Shown in pieces: positions 23,994-35,809 of a DNA stretch of 64,000 bases. Source of the stretch: Phialocephala subalpina (taxonomy: Eukaryota; Ascomycota; Leotiomycetes; Helotiales; Mollisiaceae); the NCBI GenBank assembly GCA_900073065.1, contig FJOG01000003.1:2172133-2236132 (forward strand). Direction: 5' to 3'. The notes beneath the pieces are model-generated. The model was not told the origin of the DNA. It saw nothing but the letters and a program-made list of their open reading frames with translations, and searched no databases. Positions within the stretch are counted from its first letter, which is position 1. The number at the start of each line of letters is the position of its first letter. A program made the translations under genes and the position numbers.

Positions 23994-26900
23994 TCAAGCC
24001 CAAACCAACTTCTTCAACTGGTGCTGCAATTGCGAAAGTAGGCCAGTATTTCTCCTTGCATCAGCAAGAGATATTATATCACCACTCTCCACTAAGCTCT
24101 TTCTTTCCGTCCCCGCTTCTATAACCTGCCCGTGCAGTATCATACGCTCAATCTCAGTACATATTCCTTTGACCTGCTGAATCTCCGTCAATTGAGACTG
24201 GCTGTTGTCCGCAACAGCACTTTTGGATGGCAGCGCTTTCAAAGCGAGAACCTTGGTCGTGGGAGCCGCTGGTCTCCCGAGCAGATTCTGCAATGCTGAG
24301 GTAGGTTGCGAGACGACCGATGTGCCGCCTAACAAATCCGTGTCGCCTCGTGGGGCGTTAAACATCGACCTCGTGTTCACACGAGTGATGTCGTCCTCGC
24401 CGGCTCTGTAGGTGATCACAATCCCGACATTTCGTGACTCGTCCCCTTGAGCTGCCGAAAGCGTTGATGTAATGTAGGTCCCATATTTGATCGTCGTGAT
24501 ATGTTGCAAGTCGATTCGTTCAAACGAAGAGACCTTCTCCGTATTCCAATCGAATCTGCAACAATAGAGTCCAACATCGGTAAGAAGAAGGACAGACTCC
24601 TCGAAAGGGGACGACTTGATTGTGTTTGGAATCTGCGGGGTCAGTAAAGTCCAACCTCCAATCATCTCTTCATGATCATCAGCTACAACAATCTTCTGAC
24701 ACGTCTCTATTGCTTGTTGTCGTAATTTCTGCATCGACGTCCCTGGATCAACACTCATAAGGTTTGTCTCAAAATCTTCGAAGACCTTCGAAGTAACATT
24801 GCCGAGAAGAAAGTCGATAGCTGCTTGACTGAAGAAATCGTTGACAATGCTGGCAGCGATATCAGTAAATATAATGCGTGTGACAAACAGGAACTCTTAC
24901 CCGCTGTAGAATCTGGAGATTGAGATTCCCATGTCCTTCAAAGCACCTTGGAAATTTCGCTTTCTGGTTCTCGTGAAATCACCCTTCATGGCAGCTGTAG
25001 ACGCATACTGGGAGCTGATTGCATCGCCGTTATCTGCCCACAGGGTATTAAACCACGACAGAATCTGGTCAGGCTGGAGAGAGATATCAATGCCTTCTTC
25101 CTTCAACTGAAACTCCAGTGCTCGTCGTCCGTAGGCACTTTGCAACACATTCGTCCGGTCTAAGCAATCCATGCAGTTCGTTCGAAGCACGCCTTGCTGT
25201 TTTGTGACTTGCTTGCTCTCTAGTTCCACCGTGTAACCAAATTGATCGAGTTTCTTGCCGATGATGTCAAGAAGGAGACTAATGTTCTCGAACTTCATTC
25301 CTCGGCAGGCGGCATGGAAGTCAAACCATTCAAAGGCGACTTGCTTGCCAACTGCATCATCGGACTCAATCAAACGTGTAGCAAACTTCTCGAACTGTTC
25401 GCCAACTATAGCCTCGACCCCATGTTTTTCAACAAGGTTTGCAAGCTGTACCGACCCATAGATACTAGTTAGTCTGCAGTTCAAGATTAAAAAGTTAGCA
25501 TGCTGGATTCGACATAGCAGAAACGGACGAGAAGTACGGTTATTCATATAGCTGGAGTTACTCCATCCCTTGCGGCGCTAAACTAGTATGAGTAGCACTC
25601 GAGAGAAGAAGTACTTACTGTGATAAATGCTTGTGGAATGCTCGATAGTTGAATTTCTCCGAATGTTGAAGTTGTGGAATCGGCTTGAAAGAATACGGAG
25701 ACTGCGAGAAGAACACAGGAATACTTCCACGTATCTGTACAAAAGAGTATTTCTTATGCGTTGGGCTCCACGATGGATCTGATAGGATCTGCTCGGTCTC
25801 TACTCCATTCGCAGTGTGACCATCTTCGTCTATACCACGACGCAAGTATCTCAATCCTGCACGTTTTACAGAGCGTCGAGAGATCAACGTGAGTAGAAAT
25901 AGTTTGATTGTCTTTCTGCCCTCACTCGATCTTGGAGAATCGCCGGTATCATCTGAAGAGCTATGTCTTGGAGACATGTCCACCAATTCCATAGAAGCTT
26001 TCTCAATACCAATGGGAGGCGGATCCGAGTCCATTTCGAAACTCTTCTGCCCAATGAAGCCTTGCATGAGAGGCAACACGAATGAAGTTTGACCAGCGTC
26101 AATGAATGGCGAAATCAAATGTCTGTTCCAGAAGAACAACGGATCGACTTGCGTATGAAGTGGTAGCTCAGAGTTCGACTTCTGTTGGGTGGCCAAACTC
26201 CTGGTAATATCATACTCGTATGAATAGAAGAAATTGGACGAAGCAAACAGCATCTGCGAGTAGTACAACAGTTTTGGCAACAGACTTGCCGCAACATCAC
26301 GGGCTTCCGGACTTATGATGCTTGCCTCGATGATCTTGTCAGATTCAGAGACTGGCACATCCTTAGAAGGAGGTTCCGGCCGAGAGGCTTCCTTGACACT
26401 GGGAGTTGATGTGCCCGACTGTGAGTCTGTCATCCCAAGATTCCTCCTCGAGTCCACCGTCCAACCTTTTTTGGAGAACCACTTCTGAGCAAATCTACCA
26501 TACCCACCTTTCCGCGAAATGACATCTTCCGCAACACTACTTGTCCTCTTATGTTCAGTTGTAGGAGGGGTGGCTTCCGCGAGCTCAGGATGGATGTCGT
26601 CTTCTACATCGTCGCTGGCAGCAGCTGAAAGAGCTGTTTCTTCGTCTGTATCGCTTTCATCCGATCCAGCGCCATCCAGTTTCTGCAAGGCCGTTCGAGT
26701 GTTTACAATAGAAGAATGGGCCGCTGCTCGGGAGGAAAGAGGTGTCAAGGCGACTCCAGTGATGACATAGATAGGCTTTCCGTGGATCTGCGCAACTTGC
26801 TGACGCTTCGTGATGGATATTAGGAATGAGGATTTCGAGACTGTCAAGAGGCCTGTTATGTTTTTGAGTTAGTAAGCATGTCCTAGTTCTGTGGTTGCAT

Positions 26901-27164
26901 TCTTTGCTCGAAGCCTATTGCTCCTGCCATCTTCGTGCTAATATGGCTGCTCCTGCTAGGGCTGTTCGCAGACATACCAATGATTCCGAAAGCCTCGAAG
27001 CTTTTGTCCGCGCTTCCTTCATCCTCACCCTCTTTCAGCGTTGTAGTAATGCTATTGTCCTTGTAGAGTATCTTGGCGGAAGGTGCGGGGCGCTGACCCA
27101 GCGGTTGCAGGACGAGGCCATCAATGGCAGCAAAGATCAGGAGCTTTCGCACGAGGCTAGGCAT
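23994..27164 (-). CDS. SacI-domain phosphoinositide phosphatase, Sac2/INPP5F-like
   Basis: It removes phosphate from inositol lipids on endomembranes; members of the INPP5F/Sac2 group act on PI4P. Four exons are predicted: 27164-26978, 26852-25619, 25473-24901 and 24849-23994, giving 949 residues. The Sac domain is split between exons 2 and 3. The catalytic motif [11 protein letters not shown] (CX5R-T) lies near residue 575. The exon 2/3 join (145-nt intron) rebuilds [19 protein letters not shown], which matches the family. After the Sac domain an hSac2-like segment follows ([37 protein letters not shown]). The acidic, Ser-rich insertion (about residues 100-190) near the N-terminus is typical of fungal members. 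The next gene downstream is the CRH glycosidase; no functional link is implied. Confidence 0.9.
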
Positions 27165-28024
27165 ACTGGCGCAACTCAGGGCGCGAGCATTAAATGGGTG
27201 AAAAGAGTGGTGGACATTATTTTGGTGTTGATATTTGAGATTAGATCATTATAAGACTAAGCGCAAGTCAAGCACCAGAAGAGAGAAACAAGTTATGCTG
27301 AGTAAGTGACGCTTGATCAAATATCAGCAACTGACCTCACCTCCGGACTTTCCTGTCTCAGGGGCGAATTTACAGCCGGTGTTCTAGGTATCACATGTAC
27401 CAGTCAGTTATACATCAAAGTCCTCGGTCTTCTGGTTATTCTAGCCTGGGAGCGTTGGCCAAGAAATGTCCTGGTCAGGTTTGGAGATTGATAACGCCGA
27501 TTTGTATGATTCGAGGATATGGTGGCTTAAAATCTTGGATTCAGAGAATCATTTGTCTCTCAACATTACTGCATTCGTGTGCTTGCAGGACAGAATCGCA
27601 GCCTTAAGTGGCCGCCACCTCATCATAACTCATATGTACATTCAGGACAACAAAGTCCAAATAAACCATTGTTCCTCGCCAACCCTTATGCAAACGCCTC
27701 CCGCTCAAATAACGCGCACAAAGCCGATATTGACGTGGTTCGAAACCAACCTGTCTGCTTGTTTTTGGTATCCTTCCAATGCATGCTCCAAAGCTGCACC
27801 ACGTGCGCCGTACATTTTTGTGATTAAACAAAAGAAAATCGTATCCTACATTAAAAGAGAGGTATATTGAAACAAGGAGGTAGGGGTATTAGATGGCCTC
27901 CGAAGGGAAATGGAATGTGGTTGTAGAAGTTGTGTGTGAGTGGGATGTTTGGGAGTTTTCGCCTGTCCTTGATATTGGAGGAAGAGACGGTGATTCTTAG
28001 CCCATGTATTGGTCCTGCTCAAAA
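27165..28024. other. Intergenic region upstream of the Sac phosphatase
   Basis: About 0.86 kb between the phosphatase start and the Sln1 stop. It is presumed promoter plus the Sln1 3' UTR. Open frames at 27306-27870 on the plus strand lack family similarity. Confidence 0.5.
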
Positions 28025-31000
28025 TCACCGATGTTTGCTGCCGTTCGCGGTCCGTATTATAGGAGTATCAGGAACCGCAGTTGTTTCAACCTTGCTAATA
28101 TCAAGCTCGGAAGGAGCAGAGCTGCTGGCGTTGTTGGTATTGGCGACAGAGGAAGTCTCGTTCTCTTCTGGAATAGTGGCAAATCGTTTTAGTACCTGCT
28201 TCAACGCTGGCCGTCGAATAGGCTTGCTGAGGAACATATCCATTCCAGATGCTAGGCATTCCTTGACATTGCTCTCTTCTGCAAAGGCAGTCAAAGCAAC
28301 GATCGGAGCTGAGTAACCCATCTGTCGGATCAAACGGGTACTCTGAAGGCCATCAAGATTCGGCATTTGAATGTCCATGAAGATGACATCGAAGAACTCG
28401 CCCTTGGCCATAGTTTCTTTGACCTTATCGTAAGCTTCTTGGCCGTCTTTTGCAATAACGACGTCAAATTTCCCTTCTAGCTTCAGCATGCGAAGAACGA
28501 CCTCTTGGTTGACAAGATTGTCCTCAGCAACCAAAACTCGAAGTTTCGACCCGGGTTCCTTCGCAGCAGCGGCTCGGTCAAGTTCATCAAGTTGGTCTTG
28601 AGGATCCTTTCCTGCAGGCGGAGTTGGTGGTGCTGCGAAGAACGGTTGACTCAAACCCACAAGTCGTGGCTGTTTGTCATTGTCCATCGCACTCCTTGAA
28701 TTTGCCTCTGATGGAAGCTTATGTGCGAATCTAGGCGCGCTATCATCAGAGATACTTGGGGCTCGAGAACTATGAATGTCTGAACTAGAAGTCGAAGGCG
28801 CTCGAGATTTTGTGTGTCTGAGTGGAATCCTCATTGTGAAGGTCGACCCTGATCCTTCTTTGCTCACGAGAGTGATGGTGCCGCCCATCAAGTTAGCCAC
28901 TGTAAGAGCCAGGCGTCAGCTTCCGTGAATTCGCACACTTGATAGACACGCGAGGACACTTACATTGAGAGCAAATACTTAATCCAAGACCAGTACCGCC
29001 ATATTTCTTGCTCAATCCAAGATCACCTTGGACAAAAGGTTCGAAGACTCTCTCCTGCATAGCCTCAGGAATGCCGGGACCAGTGTCCTCTACCTCGAAT
29101 TGGAACCACAATGTCTTAGCATTCGTAGGCGGAGGGCTTCTCGAGCGCTCTCGAACCTGCACTCGAGGAATGGCCTTAGGATCCATGGGATTGATTAGCA
29201 AGGCGGTCCCTATAGGGTGCTGCGTGGGACTCGATGGTTTTTTGGACGAAGTACCCGACTCAGAATCGTTTCGATAGCGATTTCTAGATCTCTGGGAGCT
29301 TTGCTTGGAGTTCATTGAGTTTCGGCTGCCATCAGATGTCGTCTCCACTTCACCTATGCACTTGATCCGAACTTCCACCTTACCGGACACCGGTGTAAAC
29401 TTCAGAGCATTGCCGACAAGGTTAATGATTACTTGCAAAATTCTATTGTGGTCACCCCAAAGGCTAGAACATGTCAGGCTTCAACGTACAGGCAAAGCCG
29501 ATGGCATGGGGCAATAACTCACCACATGTCCTTTAACCGCACGCCAGAAGGTCCAAGAGCGGGAAGGGCCTTTTCTGAGGCCTCTGGAGAAGAATCTATC
29601 GCATCCACCCCGATGAATCGGACTGCAAAATTAATGCCTCCTTCTGTTACCTGTTTCCTGAAGAGCGTATTGATCTGGGTCTTGATGTCGACCAATCGGA
29701 ATTCTCGTTCCTCGAGACTCAGTTGCTGCCCTATTTGATTCTTGCTGAAAAGCAAAAGATCGTTGAGAAGGTTCAGCAATAAATCGCCGGACTTTTGGAC
29801 TATCGAGAGACCTCTTTGGATCTTTTCCAGATTGTCTTCATGCATCATGACTGCACACATACCCAGAACACCATTCAGCGGCGTCTTGAGCTCATGCGAG
29901 ATGTTCGCAATGAAAAGAGTCTTGCTTTCGTTAGCAGCTTCTGCAGCTCTTTTGCTCACTTCGAGCTCAGCTGTTCGCTCTGCAACCTTCTGCTCTAAAC
30001 TCGTGTACTGCAGCATCAGCTCGTCTGACATATCATTAAAAGTATCTATCTCTCATTAGGATGTTATCATGAGATGGAGGTACGAGTACTCGCCGGTCAG
30101 CTCTGTCAATTCATCGTGAATTAAATGCTTCCTCGTTGGCACCTTGCCAGGAATTTTGAAAACCCTTCTTCTCTCATCCTCTTGCTTTTCAGTGAATGTT
30201 TTTCGTCTGGAGCCAGGAGCGAGATTCCTCAATCTAACAAAAAGCCCTCTCTTAGACTTCTGTGAAGTACCATTCTCCATGTCTCCAACTTCGTCAGAAG
30301 CATCGTTCTCTTCAAGACGGTCGGAGCGAATGCTTCCATTTGGAGTATAGCCCGGAGGGGCAATTGATCTCTTTGTTGCGTCTCGCAGTCTTCGAATGGG
30401 GCGGACACTCAAATGGGCCATTGGGACAACAATCAGTATGATGAACCCCAAAGTCCCAAATACACAAGCGAGGACAATATTCCTTAGGTGGTTGATCGGG
30501 GCCCATGCTTCATCATGACTCTGCTCAACAATAAGAAGCCAGCTAACAAGAGTGCTTTGAGGCCTTGCATATCCAACAGCAACGCTTACGCCTTGTTCGT
30601 TGGTGGTAGAGAGCATAGCGCTGGCATTGTTTGGGGACGCAGTATTGATCTTAGAGAACCCAGCCACAGCAGCAGGGTATTGACTCAAAGTGAAATTCGA
30701 GGAACTGTATTGCGTGAGATTGTGGTTGTAGGTAGAGTGACGGTCGTTTCCTGTGACATTGAGAGGAGGCAAGACATAGTGGACCAGGGCGGGGCCGATG
30801 TCAGCTGGTGATGGCGAATAGGTGGCATTCGCAGGTCTCTGAGCATACTTGAACTGATTCTCCCTCCTACTTGGTCCAATAATGGTTACTATGCCCGTAT
30901 TTGCTAAGCCTTCACGGGACTGCATAACATCCATAATAGAAGTGGCAGCCGCCACTACGGTCATGTAGCCATAGACGATACCGGTCGAGATATTCGTGAT

Positions 31001-31736
31001 AGGCAAGGTCAGGGACACTAGAGCATAGGTGGTGTTGATTGAAAGCGGTCCAAGAAGGAGAAAAGATGTATCGTTAAGTGGGAAGTCGGCAAAAGCGCTG
31101 GCTTCGGTTGCATTTACTGAAGGATCCAGATCATCGGGGGTGCCTAGATTCACATAAGTGATATTGGGGTATAATGCCGTTGGGTAGCCGAGATCCGTAT
31201 CATCTCCAAGCACTGCATGGGTTCCATTGGGATATTTGGCGGGTAGTTGGATTCCTGTGGTATTGGCTGTGATTCTGAAAAGCCCCGTCGTCGAGTTTTC
31301 AGTTGCGTTCCTTGGATAAACTACTGTTTGCAGCAATGAAGAGAAGCCTCCGCTGACAAGTGCACTGTGAACATCGTTGACAGCAGAATCCCAATTGCTC
31401 TGGTTCGTATTTCCCGCGTAGAATTTTTTCAAAGCCTGCTGTAAGAGTATTCTTGTCACTATAGTAGAGCATGTACTTTGTATCAACAGGAGGTCACTCG
31501 CAATCTGAGAGGCTTTAAGGCTTGCAGTCAGAGTAAGCGCCTTCGACGTTATATCGACGATGAATGAATGATTGTTGATCCACTGGAATGGTCAGCGTTT
31601 TATCGAATTATGCCGTGGAAGGCTTAGGGGACTCAATGCCAGAGCTACTTACCACCGCAATAGCCAACACAGCCAGAGGTACCAGCGCGCAAAGGAGGAC
31701 AACCAGTCCAAGTTGTATTCGAATTGGTACCCGCAT
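28025..31736 (-). CDS. SLN1: Hybrid histidine kinase, group VI osmosensor (Sln1/TcsB type)
   Basis: A plasma-membrane sensor that feeds phosphate through an Ypd1-like carrier to Ssk1 and so controls the HOG MAP-kinase pathway. Five exons are predicted: 31736-31653, 31582-30094, 30045-29523, 29463-28964 and 28899-28025, giving 1156 residues. TM1 is residues about 7-28, an extracellular sensor region rich in N-glycosylation sequons follows, and TM2 is about 393-416. After a linker comes a coiled coil ([19 protein letters not shown]), then the H-box [15 protein letters not shown] with His575, the ATP lid motifs ([33 protein letters not shown]) and a receiver domain with the phospho-acceptor Asp in [16 protein letters not shown] (about 1041). 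Intron 2 (30046-30093, 48 nt) can keep the frame only with a GC donor (GCGAGT); all other introns are GT-AG. It has about the length of Sln1. Confidence 0.93.
30046..30093 (-). other. Probable GC-AG intron in SLN1
   Basis: On the minus strand the exon ends GAGCTGACCG and the intron begins GCGAGTACTC. The acceptor is GAGATAG before ATACTTTTAATG, with a CCTAAT branch-like site. The frame across it reads [13 protein letters not shown]. No GT donor in the vicinity gives a matching phase. Confidence 0.75.
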
Positions 31737-32899
31737 CGTAGGCCTTCTCTGGAAGTCTCGACCCTTACAGGTTGTTTATCGACACCAAAGTGAAGCCGCC
31801 TTGTCGTTCCCAAGGACGGCTCGCCTTGACCAGATTGGTGTTTGAAGGGTATGCATGTGTCGCAGGTAGTTGCTGTATGTCAAGATCTCCTCGTTCCACC
31901 ACACCTCAACCTCCAACGACCAGGACTGGGTATTCGAGAAAAGTTCAAGGTTTGCAGACTCGGCGCATGATATCCAAGAGAACCTAAGGCCGATATCCGT
32001 CTGCGAGATGCAATTGGCGTTGTGAGAATGCGCAAGGGGAACGTTGACGGGAGGAAAGAGTGAGCTGAGATCGCGGTCGGATTTGACGAGGTGGCTGAGC
32101 CGGAGAAAGGCCTCCAGAATCGATCACAAAGGTCACAGATGTTATATGCCCATGTTCCTCCACGGCCCAATCGCTCATATACTTGACTGGAAAGCCGCAG
32201 AGCAATTGTGATGTTGAGGAGGTCGTCGTGGAGAACGCGGAGACTCTGGGAGACGGCGAGAATTGCACCGGCTGTTCAGGGTAAGTCTAGGCTGGTACAA
32301 ACAGAACGGGATCTAGTGGTTCTAAGATTTTGACAGGGATTGTTCGACATGCGAAAAATTTCCTGTTTCTTCAGATTGCCATCTTCCATGGATCGAAGAT
32401 CTGTGTTTCGAAACATTAAACACAAAATAAACTCAAAAATGGGATGAGGGGGATATCGTTTGTCACGAGAATTGAGCAGACGCCAGGTTGCACAACTAAT
32501 CTTGGCATTTGTGTAACCAAGAGCTTGGGACCGACTAAATCGACTGTCGGTACGTAGCTTTACGACACCATCAGAAACTAGACATAGAGAAGCAGCGCTT
32601 GAAGGTGGGATAGAAATAGGTTCAGCTAACGTTACTCATCAGTAGTGTTGATGATCGCTGCTAGTTGACAGCTGCAAAGACAGGTACCGGCGGATGTAGT
32701 GGTGATACAAGACAGATGATCGATTGAGTCGAGCTTGTTCCAGCAATTGTAGGACGTTTACCATGGCACCTTCTTGCAACAACACTACTCAAGCATGGTA
32801 AGAACCCTTGTGCCCATGGGGTTATATAGAAAGGAGTCTGGAGAAAGAGGAGGAAGCACTGAAATAGAGAGTGGGAGTCTGCAACGTCTAATCATTAAT
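31737..32899. other. Intergenic region upstream of Sln1
   Basis: About 1.16 kb between the Sln1 start and the FAD monooxygenase stop, both on the minus strand. Presumed Sln1 promoter. Short open frames (31772-32268) are not convincing. Confidence 0.5.
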
Positions 32900-34421
32900 C
32901 TAGTCCTTCTCAACATCAAAAGCACCTGCATCATAACTATAAAACCAATCAACCTCATTATCATCGTTCTCTGCTCTAAGCTTCTGCTCCTTCTCTTTTT
33001 GGGCGGCCTCGTTCGCTGTTCCCTTTCTCGCATCACCTGCCTTTCTCGTTCTATCAGCACTCTTTCAATTCGTGTCTTCCTTGCCTTTTCCCATTTCAGA
33101 AGAGCATTTTTCATATTTCCTGTTGGTGATTTTTCTGCTTGTTTTCGGATGGTGGAGATCGTGTTGGCAAGTGTTAGTGCATCTTCAAATGCCATCGCAG
33201 TTCCTTGTCCTGCTGATGGCGGGATATGATGAGCTGCATCTCCCAGGATAACCAATCGGCCTCGAGATGAAACCCAGCTCTCAATTTCTGGTACGTTCTG
33301 GAATCTGGTATATTGTTAGAGGCAAAAGTCAAACGAGTTGACCCAGTTCTAAACACTTGGGATATTCGACAATGTCTCTTTGCCTTGGAGCGAAGACTTA
33401 CGGCCAGCAAAAGTAATTCTCAACAGGAGTAATTGTGACAAGCTCACGAACAATATCCGGCCAAGGCTCGTCAGCGAATGGATGCTTCAATGTTTCCTTC
33501 AGCTGCTCCTGGTCTCCTTCGAGGGCTTTCCACTCCTCTTTTGAGCGATCATGTGTTTCAGCTGTGTTGAAAAACCATACTTCGTCGTCCGCAGCCGGTA
33601 TGACACCAAAGGCGCCACCACTTCCGATGATGAGTTTCATCTCGCTCGCATCCGGACCATGTATCAAGCTCTCTATCTTCGCAAACCCAAAATGGCCTAT
33701 GCCCATCGTACTTTGGATGCTTGCCAGGAGCAATTGATTCTCGAACGCGAGAATTTAGCCCATCCGTCCCGATTACCAGTCTCTTCGTCGTAACACTTTC
33801 TCCGGACACAAATCGTACTGTCGTGCTATCGAGGTTTCCTCTACCGAGAAACATCTCATGTTGCACTTGATCTCAATTCCCAATTGGGCAATAGCTTTCA
33901 ACAGCGTCTGCCGCAACAAGTTCCGACGGATACGAAGAGCAGAATATCCATACTTCTCCTCTGAACCAAGGACAAAAGTCTTGACGGTGTCGCCTTTCAA
34001 GTTCATGATTGGGAAACCATCAACCGGGACTCCAAGGGGACGAAGCTCCTCGTACACGCCTATGTGTTCAAGGCATCGCAAGGCATTCGAGGTGAGTCCC
34101 ATGCTGCCACCAACTATGCCTTCAGGATGATGTTCGTAAATAATGGATTTGATCCCATGTTTATGAAGGGCAATTGCGAAGAACGATCCCTGAACGGGTC
34201 AGTATGGATGAAGAGAAGGGGAGTGGATGGGAAGCTTGCACACAGGCCACAGCCGATGATCGTGACGGGTTCGGACAACGATCCCGTATTGACTGAAACT
34301 CGACCTTCTATCTAAAAGGAAGGAAAACACTGCGGTATTGCATGTCGTTCTCAAGAAGTGAATATACATAAACGATACTGGACACTTCTTGGTAAATCTC
34401 AAGACTTACATTCAGTGTCAT
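32900..34421 (-). pseudogene. FAD-dependent monooxygenase (salicylate-hydroxylase-like), with three apparent frameshifts
   Basis: A flavin hydroxylase of the FAD_binding_3 type. Predicted pieces: 34421-34410 (12-nt first exon, start uncertain; a longer in-frame start at 34598 is possible), 34311-34240, 34189-33402 and 33304-32900. The Rossmann motif GCGLCG is formed across intron 2. Other motifs are the GTDG strand (LVIGTDGLNSRVRES) and the second FAD motif LVILGDAAHHIPPSAGQGTA. The reading frame must change between about 33880 and 33825, back again near 33705, and once more near 33035. Only after the last shift does the conserved C-terminus appear (DNEVDWFYSYDAGAFDVEKD, stop at 32900). The first two shifts compensate each other. 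Introns are 98, 50 (GC donor) and 97 nt. Other genes in the window are open over long distances, which favours real gene decay over general sequencing error. The substrate is unknown. Confidence 0.75.
34190..34239 (-). other. Probable GC-AG intron in the FAD monooxygenase
   Basis: The donor is TGT|GCAAGC and the acceptor TTCAG|GGATCG (minus strand, 50 nt). Splicing here joins GCGLC to GSFFAIAL and rebuilds the GxGxxG nucleotide-binding motif. GT dinucleotides next to the site give the wrong frame. Confidence 0.7.
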
Positions 34422-35809
34422 CGTGACCTTCCCATTCCAGAGGATGAAAACCCACGATTCGTGCTCTATCCCAATCTCATCGAAGCACTCTTGCATGATC
34501 TCCAATGCACACAGCCCGATGCCCAACACGTGATGTGATTTCGGGCCGGAGGGAGCTGTCGGCACTTGCGGTCTTCCTTTTGTTTTCTTTCCCCTCACTT
34601 CACGCGACCTTCATGCAGCAATGAGGTCCAGTACGCCCCGCTGGGAGCGTGAACCTCTAAAGAGAGGGCGTGTGTTTCGTTTCAACTTCGCGTGCTCCAG
34701 CTGTGAGAGCGAGGCAGAATCCAAGGCAAACTTCCCCAGTCCTCCTCCCGTTCCTACGGAACGCTCCCCGCAATGATCTGTGGCCAGTGGCCAACTCGAA
34801 ACAGCCAGACCTCGATCAAAGGACTCCTCGAACCCCTCGAGCCATACTCGACTGGGCTGTTATCGGTCAAAGGGGACATCTTCGCTCCAGCCCGTGAAAC
34901 AAACGCGACTCCCATCGCATTGGGGAAGAGAAACATAATAAGGCTGGCCAAAACAGAGCACTCGCCAATCCATCAGCCACGCATCTCGCCTTCCAGAACG
35001 CTGCCAGACCGACTAGCCAATGCAGACCGCGTCTTTTCGCGTCTATTTCGCGTTTCCCAGACTCTCGCCAAACCCTTACCCGCCCATCACCAGCCCCTGA
35101 TTTATCTTACTGGCCCTCACCGACGACCATCGTTACCCAGTCAAGCCATTTCGACTCGGATAAGGTTGAGATGAAGGTTCAGATGAAGGTTGTTTTCACC
35201 CGGCATCTCGCCGGCTGCAGGTCAATTCGTTTCACCTCTTTTCATTGGTCGCCAGCCTCCGGATTTCCTCAAATTCAGACGTTCGCTTCCAAAGCTGCAT
35301 GGCCGAGACATGCACGAAGCTGCAGAGGACCACCTGCGCCATCCTCGACGAATCCAGTAGACGCGCTCCCCACGCTCTTCACGGTCAGTTATAGTCGTGG
35401 CACTTTCGTGTTTGTCCACACGATTTTGCATTCTCTTGCATACATTCAGTCCAGCGACTGCGAGGTGACTCACAAAGTCAAATAACGTGATATGGAGTTG
35501 AGGCATTTGCTGCAGAACGGGGTCGTTGGGGGGATCGTGTTAGGTTTGGGTATATCATGGCCGTTGAGGGCGACCCCGTTTTCATAGTTGTTCTTCGTTA
35601 TAGTTCTGCTGCGAGTTCATATTTCGCCCGATGTGCCTCCTGCCTCGGGCCTCGAGATACCTCGCCTCACCTCTGTGACCTTATACATACTGCGACCCTC
35701 AAGACCTTCTTGAACATCCTTATCATTGTTGTTGTATCTTTTTGTTGTCGGCTATTTTCCCAATCACGAAGAATACCCAAATCTCCGCTCTCTACGATAT
35801 GCGCAAGTT
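34422..35809. other. Divergent intergenic region, FAD monooxygenase / F-box-like gene
   Basis: About 1.4 kb with overlapping open frames on both strands (34670-35506) but no recognisable protein. It presumably holds both promoters. The frame of the F-box-like gene is open upstream to 35726 without an ATG. Confidence 0.45.
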
